From positions 124,001 through 188,000 of the forward strand of contig JAKQJC010000001.1 in assembly GCA_029561345.1 (NCBI GenBank): DNA of 64,000 bases, written 5' to 3'. The stretch's first letter is position 1, and each line of letters starts with the position of its first letter. The stretch is from Chloroflexota bacterium. Its GTDB lineage: Bacteria > Chloroflexota > Anaerolineae > Anaerolineales > Anaerolineaceae. Below, in pieces: positions 45,776 to 54,342 of this stretch. The notes under the pieces are model-generated. The model ran no database searches, had not been told where the DNA came from, and was given only the letters and a program-made list of their open reading frames with translations. The position numbers and the translations under genes are program-made.

Positions 45776-47785
45776 TTACTCCGGTTCTTTGATTTCAACC
45801 AGGCCAAAGGATTTCAGAAGCTGGACGTATTCATGCACCAGTTCAACACTGCCGTCGTGGGTTTCGAGCATGGTCTGGGTGGCAATTTCCCACAGGGTGC
45901 GTTTGCCATCTATATAGAATTGAACCACCGGGTCAAAGGTCCCGCTGGCGCGCAGGCCGGCATGAGGTCCTTTGATAAAGGCCTTATACTCGGCCATCTT
46001 TTGCGGATCGTTCAGCGCGTAGTCATCGAGATGGTAGAGGGGGGCGGTGAAGGTGCGCTGCGGAACATAGCGGTATGGCTCTGGAATTTCCGGGGCCGTC
46101 ATGCTGAAATGGGGGGCAAATTCTTCGATGAAACGGCACCACAGCCCGGCAGCAAGGTCATCGAGGAGCTGGTTTTCGCGGCTCACGCAGCGGGCCACTC
46201 GGGCGCGCTCGGGGTTGGCAGCAAAGAAGTTCAAATAGGTGTCGTTGCCGGCTTTGGCATGGCCAAGCAGGTGCTGAAATTCAGCCAGGGCTGCTTCAAG
46301 GGAGGTTTCTTTATTGACCGCGGACTGGGTGATGTTGTTCAGGCTGGCGACAAAACGTTCGCGGGTTTTGTTCATGATCAGGAGCACATCTTCAGGGCTC
46401 AGGTTGGCTGCCGTGTAGATATAGCCTGCGCAAATGGCGGCCGATTTGTGCAGAATAAAGGGATCAATCACTTCCATGGTGTCGCCGCTGGAATGATAGG
46501 TAAGATCGGGCCACTGGCCGAGCATGGGGGTTGGAATGTTGATGGTGGGATCTGAGAGAACAAGGTGATCGCTGCCGCCTTCAAAACCCATCACGGCGCT
46601 GTTGAACATGGGCACATTGGGGTCTTGAGTTAATGAAGCAGCGTTTTTCTTCACCTCATCCAGCACCAGGGCGGCCAGGTCAAGGCAGAAGGAAGGCGTG
46701 GCATGGGGCACGCCGCTGATGGTGATGGGCCCGTAGCCTTTGACCTGGCGCGCGCCGACCATATCGAGGTTGAGGCCAAGGCGAATCTGGCGGCGGTGTT
46801 CACCGAGGCCGTGCAGGTAGGCATAGGTGCCGGTAAATTCAGGCACAAAGATCAGGCGGACGGAACGCTGCAGGGGCGGCAGCTGGCCGCTGGTGGTGAG
46901 GTCTTTGAGAACTTTGACCACTTCCATGGATGCCGCCACGCCGGAGGCGTTATCGTTGGCAGAGGAACGGGGGTGGCAGAGATGGGCCACGATGAGCACT
47001 TCCTCGTCCGTCTCGCCGGGGAGAACGGTTTCAACGACCTCAATTTCGCCGTCGTAGAGCCGGGATTGGATGTAACAGGTGGCGCGGGGGTAGGGATCTT
47101 TGGCGGGGTCCTTTTCGTGAGCCTGAGCTGTATCGCGGCAGAGCTGGGCCAGGCGGTCGCCTTCGCGCGGGGTGAGGACAAAGCCGAAGGTTTTGGGCTC
47201 ATCGGGTGTATGCTTCCACCAAAAAGAGATGTAGTTGAGGGTGTCGAGCAGGTCGTAGCGCGAACGCACATCGGGGATGGGGCGCATGTAATCGGTGATG
47301 AAGCCCAGCGCGCCGCGTTCTTTGACCGCCCAATCAAGATAAGCAGAAACGTGTTCGCGCACAAAAACCAGTTTGCCCTTCAGGTCGAGCCCTTCATACT
47401 GGCCCGGGTCGCTGCCCTTATCCAGCAGCACAATCTCCAAAGGCTGGTCGCGGTAATCGCAGGGGTAGCTTTTCTGGATCACGGAGAGGTTGTTGGTGTT
47501 GAAATCGGCGAGGCAGCGCGCCGGGCTGACCAGGTTCAGGCCGGCGGCCTGGCAATCCCACTCCTGGAACATTTTTGAGGTGAAGAACCAGGTATCTCCA
47601 TTGGCGGGGAAGGAGCGAATGCGGGCATCGAGGCCTTCGGCCTGCAGCCTGGCGCAGACCCATTTGGCTGCGGCGCGGTAGCCGGTGGAAGCCTGGATGC
47701 GGTGAAAATTGGAGATTTCGCGCACCAGGTAAAAGGCGCGCTCGCCGGAGATGGCATTTTTGATTTTTTGAATGGCTGGGAGCAT
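45776..47785 (-). CDS. M28-type aminopeptidase with PA-like insert (DUF4910-like)
   Basis: 669 residues. A protease-associated-like region (about 100-200) precedes the M28 metal site: HLCHPRSSANDNASGVA (His and Asp ligands), Glu in VPEFTGTYAYL, then ISGVPHATPS and a final His in SGDTMEVIDP region. The C-terminal 100 residues look like a winged-helix or PqqD-like domain. No signal peptide, so probably cytoplasmic dipeptidase/aminopeptidase activity. Longer than typical M28 peptidases because of the terminal additions. It is followed closely by the comM remnant. Confidence 0.82.
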   Translation of the reverse strand: MLPAIQKIKNAISGERAFYLVREISNFHRIQASTGYRAAAKWVCARLQAEGLDARIRSFPANGDTWFFTSKMFQEWDCQAAGLNLVSPARCLADFNTNNLSVIQKSYPCDYRDQPLEIVLLDKGSDPGQYEGLDLKGKLVFVREHVSAYLDWAVKERGALGFITDYMRPIPDVRSRYDLLDTLNYISFWWKHTPDEPKTFGFVLTPREGDRLAQLCRDTAQAHEKDPAKDPYPRATCYIQSRLYDGEIEVVETVLPGETDEEVLIVAHLCHPRSSANDNASGVAASMEVVKVLKDLTTSGQLPPLQRSVRLIFVPEFTGTYAYLHGLGEHRRQIRLGLNLDMVGARQVKGYGPITISGVPHATPSFCLDLAALVLDEVKKNAASLTQDPNVPMFNSAVMGFEGGSDHLVLSDPTINIPTPMLGQWPDLTYHSSGDTMEVIDPFILHKSAAICAGYIYTAANLSPEDVLLIMNKTRERFVASLNNITQSAVNKETSLEAALAEFQHLLGHAKAGNDTYLNFFAANPERARVARCVSRENQLLDDLAAGLWCRFIEEFAPHFSMTAPEIPEPYRYVPQRTFTAPLYHLDDYALNDPQKMAEYKAFIKGPHAGLRASGTFDPVVQFYIDGKRTLWEIATQTMLETHDGSVELVHEYVQLLKSFGLVEIKEPE

Positions 47786-47831
47786 AGGGGTCCTTTTGTA
47801 TTCTTGATTTCAACCTGACTGGGTGAATTTG

Positions 47832-48311
47832 TTAACCTTCCGCCACCTTGGGGCGGTACTGCAGCGCTTCGGCGAGGTGCTGGGGGGTGATGGTAGGGCT
47901 GCCGGCCAGGTCAGCGATGGTGCGTGCCAGTTTGAGGGTGCGGTGATAGGCGCGGGCTGAAAGGTTAAGCTGATTCATGGCGCTTTTCATCAGGGCGCGG
48001 CCGGTATCATCCAGAACGCAGTGCTGGCGCACCTCGGCCGGGCGCATATCGGCGTTGCAGAGGATATCGGAGCCGTTGAAACGCACACGCTGGCGCTCGC
48101 GGGCGGCCTCGACGCGGGCGCGGATGTTTTTGGAGGGTTCGCCAATGCGGGTTTCGCTGAGTTTGTCGTAATCGACGCGCGGAACGGTGATGTGAATGTC
48201 AATGCGGTCCAGCAGGGGGCCGGAGATGCGTTTTTGATATTTGAGCACCATGCCCATCGGGCAGGTGCAGGGGCGCAGCGGGTCGCCGTAATAACCGCAG
48301 GGACAGGCGTG
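47832..48311 (-). pseudogene. comM: 3' remnant of comM (yifB), split by the integrated element
   Basis: About 159 codons matching the C-terminal third of the Mg-chelatase-like AAA protein ComM: ACPCGYYGDPLRPCTCP, ISGPLLDRIDIHITVPRV and LNLSARAYHRTLKLARTIADL. The family has about 500 residues, so the Walker A/B region is missing. Upstream of the Cys-Pro-Cys-Gly block the sequence changes to the serine-integrase gene. A new frame starts at ATG 48362 inside the element, so a truncated product is possible but would lack ATPase activity. The 5' part should lie beyond the element's right end. Confidence 0.85.
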
Positions 48312-49933
48312 TGGTTTGGAATCACAAAAATTTCTCCTGGTAGTTCTGGAACTTCTGGGCATGGCTCATTGAACCTGTATGTAATCGTAACAACTGGGTA
48401 TCTCTTGCCGTTTATTTCTTGTGGAACGACCTCAATACCTTTGACCAACGCAAGAATGGCATTGCGTTTCTCTTCAAAAGTCGCATTTTCAATCCGGCTG
48501 GATAACGCTTTGAGCCGTTCTGCAACGCCTTCAAGCTCATGCTCCAATGAACGGGAGCGCAACCGTTCTGCTTGCAGCCGGCTGATGTATTCGTTAAGTA
48601 CTTTCTGGCTTTGGCGGTTTTCAGCCATTACTTGATCCAATGATTTTGTGTCCACTTCTTCGCTTTGGGCTGCAATTCGCAGCAGATTTAGTTCCTGGCG
48701 TTTCAATTCGGCTAACCGCTGCTCGGCCTCAGCCAATCGTTCAGTAATTGTCTCGTTGAACGGTCTGTGGTCAGCCCGAAGCTGGCTTAAGGCAATATCC
48801 GGCTGAAGGCAAAATTGTTTTACATCCTGCCAGACAAATTCCTCAATCCCGTCTGAACGAAGATAGACATTTCCGCACCGCTCCTGAATTTTCAGCCGTT
48901 TCCAGAGGCGGTGCCCGTTGCAGGCATAATAACCGATTTCTGGCGCAGGTGGTTTAAATTTAGGTTGGTACGATGAGCGACAGTGATAACCGCAGAACGC
49001 CAGTCCACAAATCCCACATCGAATCAGGCCGCGCAGCAGGTATTGATGCCTAGCATTTCGCGGGTAAGCGATCCTAAAACTTGCAAGGACTTCCGCTGCC
49101 TGGGCAAATAATTCCTCTGAGATAATTACCGGCGCGTAACCGTCAATCAATTCACGCCGGCCTTTTTTGCTGCGCTTGCCATATTGCCAATGACCGGTAT
49201 AGGATCGGTTTTTCAAGATACGCAATACCTGGCCTTGCCGCCAAACGTCCAGGGTACTTTCCGGCCCTCGTTTGCCTTTGCGCACCCGCCGCCCATCTTT
49301 GGCGTAGTGAGTGGGGACGCTCAAAGCATTGAGCCGTTCTGCAATTTGGTAGCTGCTCATGTGTTCTTCCACACACCACTGGAAGATGGAGCGAATGACT
49401 GTCGCCTCGGTCTCGTTGACTTCCAACATCTTTGTAACTGGATTTAATTCGTAGCCGTAGGCAATAATCCCGCCTGAATACTTGCCGGCGGCGATTGATC
49501 GCAGCAGCCCATCCTGTGTTCGGGCAATGATTTGTTTGCGCTCGTTGGATGCTACCGCCCCCAGGATCATCACAACCAGGTCGTCGTGCTTAAGCTGCTG
49601 GCGGTGTTCTGCCGCCCAGCAGTCAGCGCCCCGATCTGTCAGCGCCCGCAGATAGACCAGCGTTTCAATCAGGTCCCGTCCCAGGCGGTCCAGACTAAAA
49701 ACATACACACGCGAAATGTCGCCCATCTCACTTGCTTTAAGCGACTGTTGGAAGCCCTCACGATCTTCCCCCCGCAGGCTCCCCGATTCGGCATTCTGCC
49801 AGATATGTTCTGATTTGATTTCAAAGCCCTGGCTGGATGCGAATGCCAGGATATTCTCAATCTGTTTTTCCGGGCTGGTCCCATCCAGTTGTTTCGTCGT
49901 TGAAACCCGAATGATTGCTCCCGCCTGTTTCAT
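47990..49933 (-). CDS. Large serine recombinase (integrase)
   Basis: Open frame of 647 codons. The resolvase-type catalytic domain begins GAIIRVSTTKQ with nucleophile Ser11 and has VYVFSLDRLGRDLIETLVYL. The recombinase domain (about 160-280), zinc ribbon (RCGICGLAFCGYHC and a later C...C pair) and a coiled-coil-like region (about 395-500) follow, as in phiC31/A118-type enzymes. The last 105 or so codons are comM DNA read out of frame, so the native C-terminus is near 48,310-48,340. It drives insertion into comM and, with a directionality factor, excision. Confidence 0.92.
   Translation of the reverse strand: MKQAGAIIRVSTTKQLDGTSPEKQIENILAFASSQGFEIKSEHIWQNAESGSLRGEDREGFQQSLKASEMGDISRVYVFSLDRLGRDLIETLVYLRALTDRGADCWAAEHRQQLKHDDLVVMILGAVASNERKQIIARTQDGLLRSIAAGKYSGGIIAYGYELNPVTKMLEVNETEATVIRSIFQWCVEEHMSSYQIAERLNALSVPTHYAKDGRRVRKGKRGPESTLDVWRQGQVLRILKNRSYTGHWQYGKRSKKGRRELIDGYAPVIISEELFAQAAEVLASFRIAYPRNARHQYLLRGLIRCGICGLAFCGYHCRSSYQPKFKPPAPEIGYYACNGHRLWKRLKIQERCGNVYLRSDGIEEFVWQDVKQFCLQPDIALSQLRADHRPFNETITERLAEAEQRLAELKRQELNLLRIAAQSEEVDTKSLDQVMAENRQSQKVLNEYISRLQAERLRSRSLEHELEGVAERLKALSSRIENATFEEKRNAILALVKGIEVVPQEINGKRYPVVTITYRFNEPCPEVPELPGEIFVIPNHTPVPAVITATRCAPAPARWAWCSNIKNASPAPCWTALTFTSPFRASITTNSAKPALANPPKTSAPASRPPASASVCVSTAPISSATPICARPRCASTAFWMIPAAP
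48294..48345. other. Attachment junction (attL-like) between comM and the element
   Basis: Protein homology to ComM ends at the codons for CPCG (48294-48305). Right of this, the sequence is integrase C-terminus. The crossover core must lie in or next to this stretch; it cannot be pinned without the empty site. Confidence 0.6.
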
Positions 49934-50165
49934 TGTTTTCGCCCTCCGTGTGATGATCTTGTGTTACCGATAAACCGTTGTTCATCCAGGGCGAAAATGC
50001 CTGTTTCAGAAACGGTTGCAAATTCGCCGGCGCTGCATACCGCCGGACAATAATCATACCGTTTTGTATGTCTTTCGATTGAAATTGATTCGATTGAACA
50101 GGAGAGTCGTCGGTTATTGCTGGCATGGCTGCCCTTAAGCGAATGGCCGGGCACCGATTTGTCAT
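49857..50165 (-). CDS. Small hypothetical protein overlapping the integrase start
   Basis: 102 codons from ATG 50165; the 3' end overlaps the integrase gene by 77 bases. Composition is polar (SPVQSNQFQSKDIQNGM...). No family recognised. Its position just before int would suit a small recombination directionality factor, but nothing in the sequence shows this. A competing frame at 49930-50328 exists. Confidence 0.3.
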   Translation of the reverse strand: MTNRCPAIRLRAAMPAITDDSPVQSNQFQSKDIQNGMIIVRRYAAPANLQPFLKQAFSPWMNNGLSVTQDHHTEGENNETGGSNHSGFNDETTGWDQPGKTD

Positions 50166-50351
50166 TCATTGTGTGAATGACAAGCGTGTGACCGACTGGT
50201 GAGCTTAATAACCGACTTAGTTGAAAAAATTGGTGTTCTACTGGCTGCTTGCGCGTGCCGATTGTTGATTTAATTATAGCACAATCAACATGTACAACGT
50301 GCGGAGCGTAAGCAGGTGGGATCATCATCAGCTTTGATTTGCCTTGAAAAA

Positions 50352-51029
50352 TTACTGCTCATCCGGGGCATCACTAATGTTTATATCGTTCATGTCCAGG
50401 AGTGGGAAGCCGGCGTCGAGAAAGACTTGCAGGATGACCGCCTGCCCTTGTTGGCTATCCTCGTCCAATCCCAATTCATCAATCTTCCTGGCGGCATCCA
50501 TACCGGCCAGTTTGAACCGCTGGATATTTTCAGGGGTGTCAAAGCGAAAGCCAACGCCGATGGGGTAAGCAATCCTGGGAAAACCCGTTATTTGGGACGC
50601 CAGTTTATCGGGATTCAGGTCAGGATCAACCCGTTTGCGGAGCATATCAGCCAGCATCCACATAATCTGATCTTCATCCGTGATACCCCGCTCCATCAGG
50701 AGCGGAATCAGTTCTCGAAATGCAGAGATCACATGCGCCTGGATTTCAGGGGGGAATTGCCTGGCAGCCTGAATAAGATCGTTGATTTTTTCGTCAAGTT
50801 CAGCAGGCAGGGGGCGGGGGATACCGAGTACATCGTAAATCTCATAACCCAGCTTTTCAGCTATTTTGGCTAGATTTTGTCCTTTGGGGGCGTACTTGCC
50901 ACGTAGCCAATCAGACAAGGATGCTTGCGACACATCTAAATAAGACGCAAACTCAGCGATTGTTTTGCGTTTCCCCTCAGAGCGTTGCCAGTCAAGAAAC
51001 CTCATATTTAACCACTCTGATAAGTCCAT
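50352..51029 (-). CDS. XRE-family transcriptional regulator
   Basis: 225 residues from ATG 51029, with AAGGAGA upstream. The N-terminal HTH is TIAEFASYLDVSQASLSDWLRGKYAP (about residues 24-75). The long C-terminal part (FPPEIQAHVISAFRELIPLLMERG, then a C-terminal acidic tail) is not a peptidase. It reads away from the plus-strand early genes, across a divergent promoter region, which is the usual place of a repressor keeping an element silent. Confidence 0.8.
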   Translation of the reverse strand: MDLSEWLNMRFLDWQRSEGKRKTIAEFASYLDVSQASLSDWLRGKYAPKGQNLAKIAEKLGYEIYDVLGIPRPLPAELDEKINDLIQAARQFPPEIQAHVISAFRELIPLLMERGITDEDQIMWMLADMLRKRVDPDLNPDKLASQITGFPRIAYPIGVGFRFDTPENIQRFKLAGMDAARKIDELGLDEDSQQGQAVILQVFLDAGFPLLDMNDINISDAPDEQ

Positions 51030-51091
51030 TTTGTCTCCTTGCATAAAAAGACACATCCTAATTCGTTCTTGCAATCCCCTATTGCACTTAC

Positions 51092-51120
51092 ATAATAACA
51101 GAAAACTTGTAAAAAATCAA
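51092..51120 (-). promoter_or_regulatory. Promoter of the XRE regulator
   Basis: Minus strand: TTGATT (51120-51115), 17-bp spacer, TATTAT (51097-51092). Confidence 0.6.
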
Positions 51121-51165
51121 TAGATTAATTGAAGATTAGAGTTTTTAGGAAACGAAGGGTCGGTA

Positions 51166-51193
51166 TTGATTTTAATTGCATTTATTGTATAAT
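51166..51193 (+). promoter_or_regulatory. Early promoter of the element's plus-strand genes
   Basis: TTGATT (51166-51171), 16-bp spacer, TATAAT (51188-51193). It is back to back with the repressor promoter. Confidence 0.65.
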
Positions 51194-51232
51194 CAAAGAA
51201 ATCTTGTGAAAACAAATAAAACCGAGAAGCGG

Positions 51233-51454
51233 ATGTCCACACCAAAAACACCTGAAAACAACTTCCTGAGTATGCAAGTCCCATCTCCTTACCGCGAGGA
51301 GTTGGCTGCTATCACGCAAGAGGATTTACGTTCCCGGCCAAACACAATTTTGTTGCTCATTCACCAGGAATATTTGCGCCGTCACCCCGACGGCTTACCA
51401 GTGGAAACAGGATCAACTTCGATGCAGGTCGAACCCGATCTGCATCGGGGCTGA
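51233..51454 (+). CDS. Small protein, possibly a DNA-binding protein
   Basis: 73 residues from ATG 51233 (the frame is open from 51176). The core SPYREELAAITQEDLRSRPNTILLLIHQEYLRRHPD has the length and helix pattern of a ribbon-helix-helix protein, but no family is certain. It is the first gene after the early promoter, so a Cro-like role is possible. Confidence 0.5.
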   Translation: MSTPKTPENNFLSMQVPSPYREELAAITQEDLRSRPNTILLLIHQEYLRRHPDGLPVETGSTSMQVEPDLHRG

Positions 51455-51484
51455 TCCCGCCTCGTACCTCTCCTTTGTGATTGC

Positions 51485-51512
51485 TGCCGGCGCTCACCCC
51501 TTCGCCGGCAGC
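51485..51512 (+). terminator. GC-rich hairpin after the small early gene
   Basis: CTGCCGGCG pairs exactly with CGCCGGCAG across a 10-base loop. No T-run, so it may attenuate rather than terminate. Confidence 0.45.
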
Positions 51513-51599
51513 GAGGGAGAGGGGGCAATTATCTTCACCAAATCATTCTTAGCACGCCCAATTTAGAAACTTCAAATTCACAAAGGAGAAGTTATCAGC

Positions 51600-51644
51600 A
51601 TGGCAAAAAGCCAAATTTCACCACGCCAGGAGTGGAATCAATAA
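51600..51644 (+). CDS. 14-residue leader peptide coupled to the Rad52-like gene
   Basis: ATG 51600 preceded by AAAGGAG; encodes MAKSQISPRQEWNQ and stops at TAA 51642-51644, whose last base is the first base of the next ATG (TAATG). This layout is typical for termination-reinitiation coupling. Confidence 0.45.
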   Translation: MAKSQISPRQEWNQ

Positions 51645-52519
51645 TGACCGAACAGGTGAACGAAAGCCTGTTCAGACGGCTTTCTGATCCGTTCCCATAC
51701 GAGAACGTATCCTGGGTGGTGGTTGAAACTGCACCAGGCGGGCAGAAAGTCTTTGTTATCCCTCATGTAGTTGCTCACCATTACAAGGCACGCCTTGACG
51801 CCGCTGCTCCGGGATGGACCGCTGATTACGAGGTCATTGATCCAGATGACCCATACATTCGCTGCACCCTGACAATTGAGGGTATAAAGCGTGATGGTGT
51901 TGGAGATGTTTGGGCCTCCGACGATTCCTTTGCTGGTAAACAAGATCGGGCTTTTATCCGGGCCTGTCAGGGATTTGGCCTGGGCAAGTACCTGCAATTC
52001 ATCAGTGGAATCTGGGTGGACTACGACAAAGAAACCCACAAAATCACACCGCCGTATCTGCCCGTCTGGGCACTACCCGGCGGCTGCGGTTATCCAGCAA
52101 ACGTTCCCGGCAAACGACAACCTCCGCAACTCCCCAAAACCACCCCTGACAAGAATTTGCGAAAACCCGCAAATTTTCAGCAACCTCAATCCGCTACAAT
52201 ACAAAATTCCGCAAAATCCAGGGCCAATACTTCTGCCCCTGTTTCTCCATCGAAACAATCTCCGCAGCCTGAAAAGGCTCAATCTACTCAACCTAAACCC
52301 GCTCAAACCCCGCCGGCTGTCAAAAAGCAGCCCGACGACGCCATTGCCAACGCACAGGCATTGAAAGCCTGGGGCGACCTGGTGCTGAAAGCGCATCTGG
52401 CCGGCATTAAAGAAATCGAATCTGTGCGCCCTCCAATCCAGGTGGGCGAATTACGCAAGCGGTACGCTGCGCTCAAAAATCAGTTGGATCAAATCCAAAA
52501 TGGAGGCAGGCATGAGTAG
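51644..52519 (+). CDS. Rad52/Rad22-like single-strand annealing protein
   Basis: 291 residues from ATG 51644. The N-terminal 140 residues have the Rad52-fold signature: FPYENVSWVVVE, YIRCTLTIEGIKRDGVGD, and DRAFIRACQGFGLGKYLQFISGIWVDYD. The middle is a Pro/Gln/Lys-rich linker, the end a short helical part. Phage relatives anneal single strands in replication-linked recombination. It heads the plus-strand gene set and is coupled to a 14-codon leader. Confidence 0.75.
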   Translation: MTEQVNESLFRRLSDPFPYENVSWVVVETAPGGQKVFVIPHVVAHHYKARLDAAAPGWTADYEVIDPDDPYIRCTLTIEGIKRDGVGDVWASDDSFAGKQDRAFIRACQGFGLGKYLQFISGIWVDYDKETHKITPPYLPVWALPGGCGYPANVPGKRQPPQLPKTTPDKNLRKPANFQQPQSATIQNSAKSRANTSAPVSPSKQSPQPEKAQSTQPKPAQTPPAVKKQPDDAIANAQALKAWGDLVLKAHLAGIKEIESVRPPIQVGELRKRYAALKNQLDQIQNGGRHE

Positions 52520-52919
52520 AACGACGACTTATGAGGAAATCCTGGCAACCATGCCAGAAGGGATTGAAGCGACTATTCTGGCAATCCTGCGCAATCACGT
52601 CGGCTCTGAAAACGCGATCACGCTGCAAGCCCTGACTGCGCAGGCACTTGGCGATTGTAACACCACCACAGAACGCCAAACCCGTGAAGCGATTGAACGC
52701 CTGCGGCGCAAAGGTGTGGCGGTGCTATCCGAATCAGGTAAATCAGGCCGCTGGCTGGCAAAGGATCAGGCTGAAAAAGATGCCTGTGTAGCCGAAATGA
52801 TGGGCCGATCCCGCAACCTGATGAAGACCATCGAATCACTGGCCGCAGCACAGGTGCCGGTGCCGGCGCAGATCACCGAGACAAATCAGCCTCAGCAAAC
52901 CAGGCTTTGGGAGGACTAA
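52512..52919 (+). CDS. Winged-helix protein, element replication region
   Basis: 135 residues from ATG 52512, with GGAGG 6 bases upstream, overlapping the Rad52-like gene by 8 bases. ITLQALTAQALG, RQTREAIERLRRKGVAVLSESGKSGRW forms a winged-helix domain. No catalytic motif. Its stop is joined to the primase start (TAATG), so a role in replication or its control is likely. Confidence 0.6.
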   Translation: MSRTTTYEEILATMPEGIEATILAILRNHVGSENAITLQALTAQALGDCNTTTERQTREAIERLRRKGVAVLSESGKSGRWLAKDQAEKDACVAEMMGRSRNLMKTIESLAAAQVPVPAQITETNQPQQTRLWED

Positions 52920-53974
52920 TGGATATTCAAGCCATTGTCGCGCGATCCAATCTGCTTTCTCTTGCTGAAGCCGCCGGAGCCGTATTGCAAGACAAAGGCC
53001 GGGGGCGCTGGCGCTCCAACTGTCCGCTCCACAACGGACATGATTCATCTGGCTTTTCGATTGTGGATGGCAATGACGGCAAAATGCACTGGACCTGTTT
53101 TTCAGGGGACTGCGGCAGCGGTGACGTGATTGATTTTGTGATGAAATGGCGGGGCGTTGATTTTGTGGAAGCCTGCCGATACCTGGGCGGCAATCTTGAC
53201 GCTGATCCTGCCGATGTCCTCCGGCTGGCCGAGGAACGCAAACAAAAGGCTGAGCAGGAGTTCCAGGCTGCCAAAGCCCGCCTGGAAAAAGCGATTGCTG
53301 ACCTGGAACGGGCGCGGGCGTGGGAATCTTATCACCGTAACCTGGTCGAAATGCCTGGCAAACGACTGCTCTGGCAGCTACGGGGCGTTCCGGATGCCTG
53401 GCAGGATATTTGGCAATTGGGATACACCAGCGACTTTACGGTTTGGGAGCCGGGAGAAGATCAATCAACCTGGACGCCGGCATGGACATCCCCAACCCTG
53501 TCCATCCCCGTTTTTCAACCGGGTTGGAAGATCAGCACAGTACGTCACCGCCTCCTGAACCCCCGCAATCCGGGAGACAAATACCGCCCTGACCGGGCCA
53601 ATCTGCGCTCTCATCCGTTTGTGTGCAATCCCGAAACCAGCGTCAAAGGTCCGGTGCTGGTCGTTGAGGGTGAGATCAAGGCAATGGGCGTGTACATCGC
53701 CGCTGATGATCCTAACCTGCAAGTTATTGGTATCCCTGGCAAGCAGCAGTTCCTGAACTACGCTTACTTATTTGAAAATGCCGAGCCAGTGTATATCCTG
53801 CCTGATCCTGATGGTGAGGAATATGGTATGCGGCTGGCGCAAAATCTTGGCGTAGAACGCTGCCGGATGATCCAGCTTTCGTTCAAGGTGGACGACGCAA
53901 TCCTGGACGGTTTGCTGGACCGCACCAGTCTGCGCCGCCTGCTCCAATATGCGCCTAAAGTGCCGTCTATTTGA
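52919..53974 (+). CDS. Primase-like protein with CHC2 zinc finger and TOPRIM-like domain
   Basis: 351 residues. CHC2-type zinc finger with Cys35, His38, Cys60 and Cys65, FSIVD between; Asp/Glu-rich TOPRIM-like segments VLVVEGEIKAMGVYIA and VYILPDPDGEEYG in the C-terminal half. A charged helical linker (about 105-140) lies between. Makes RNA primers in characterised relatives. GGGAGGA precedes ATG 52919, TAATG-coupled to the previous gene. The helicase-like partner is at 55338. Confidence 0.78.
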   Translation: MDIQAIVARSNLLSLAEAAGAVLQDKGRGRWRSNCPLHNGHDSSGFSIVDGNDGKMHWTCFSGDCGSGDVIDFVMKWRGVDFVEACRYLGGNLDADPADVLRLAEERKQKAEQEFQAAKARLEKAIADLERARAWESYHRNLVEMPGKRLLWQLRGVPDAWQDIWQLGYTSDFTVWEPGEDQSTWTPAWTSPTLSIPVFQPGWKISTVRHRLLNPRNPGDKYRPDRANLRSHPFVCNPETSVKGPVLVVEGEIKAMGVYIAADDPNLQVIGIPGKQQFLNYAYLFENAEPVYILPDPDGEEYGMRLAQNLGVERCRMIQLSFKVDDAILDGLLDRTSLRRLLQYAPKVPSI

Positions 53975-53999
53975 TACACAAAGGAGAAGAAGAAATCAC

Positions 54000-54332
54000 A
54001 TGTTGCAAGCAACTAAACGTTATTCCACTTCGCTAGTCCCTCTTGAATGCTTTGACCGGACGTTCCCAACTAAGGCGCTCCTCACAATTGGCGCTATGGG
54101 CGCTTATACGGAAAAAGATGGGACTTGTTGTGTATCTCGCTCCACTTTGGCTGAGATGCTAAAGCTCCGCAATCTGTCTTGTGCTGAGATTGCGAATCAG
54201 ATCAAGGTGCTGGTTGAGCGCGGTTATGTATTCATTGTGGAGTGCCCTGATCCAGAAAACGATGATGCTTTGTGTCTGTACCGATTGGATATTGAGTGCG
54301 ATCCAAATCAGCCCGTTTACGGCAGAGATTAG
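54000..54332 (+). CDS. Short winged-helix protein, related to the following gene
   Basis: 110 residues from ATG 54000. FPTKALLTIGAMGAYTEKDGTCCVSRSTLAEMLKL...QIKVLVERGYVFIVE is a HTH_36-like winged helix, similar in layout to the N-terminus of the next protein, so the two may have arisen by duplication. A ribosome site (AAAGGAG) is 14 bases away, farther than usual. DNA binding is inferred; target unknown. Confidence 0.6.
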   Translation: MLQATKRYSTSLVPLECFDRTFPTKALLTIGAMGAYTEKDGTCCVSRSTLAEMLKLRNLSCAEIANQIKVLVERGYVFIVECPDPENDDALCLYRLDIECDPNQPVYGRD

Positions 54333-54342
54333 GAGCTAATCT

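Noticed and set aside
49930..50328. Minus-strand frame of 132 codons upstream of the integrase
   Set aside because: Overlaps the alternative small frame 49857-50165, has no good ribosome site and an improbable composition; one of the two at most can be real.
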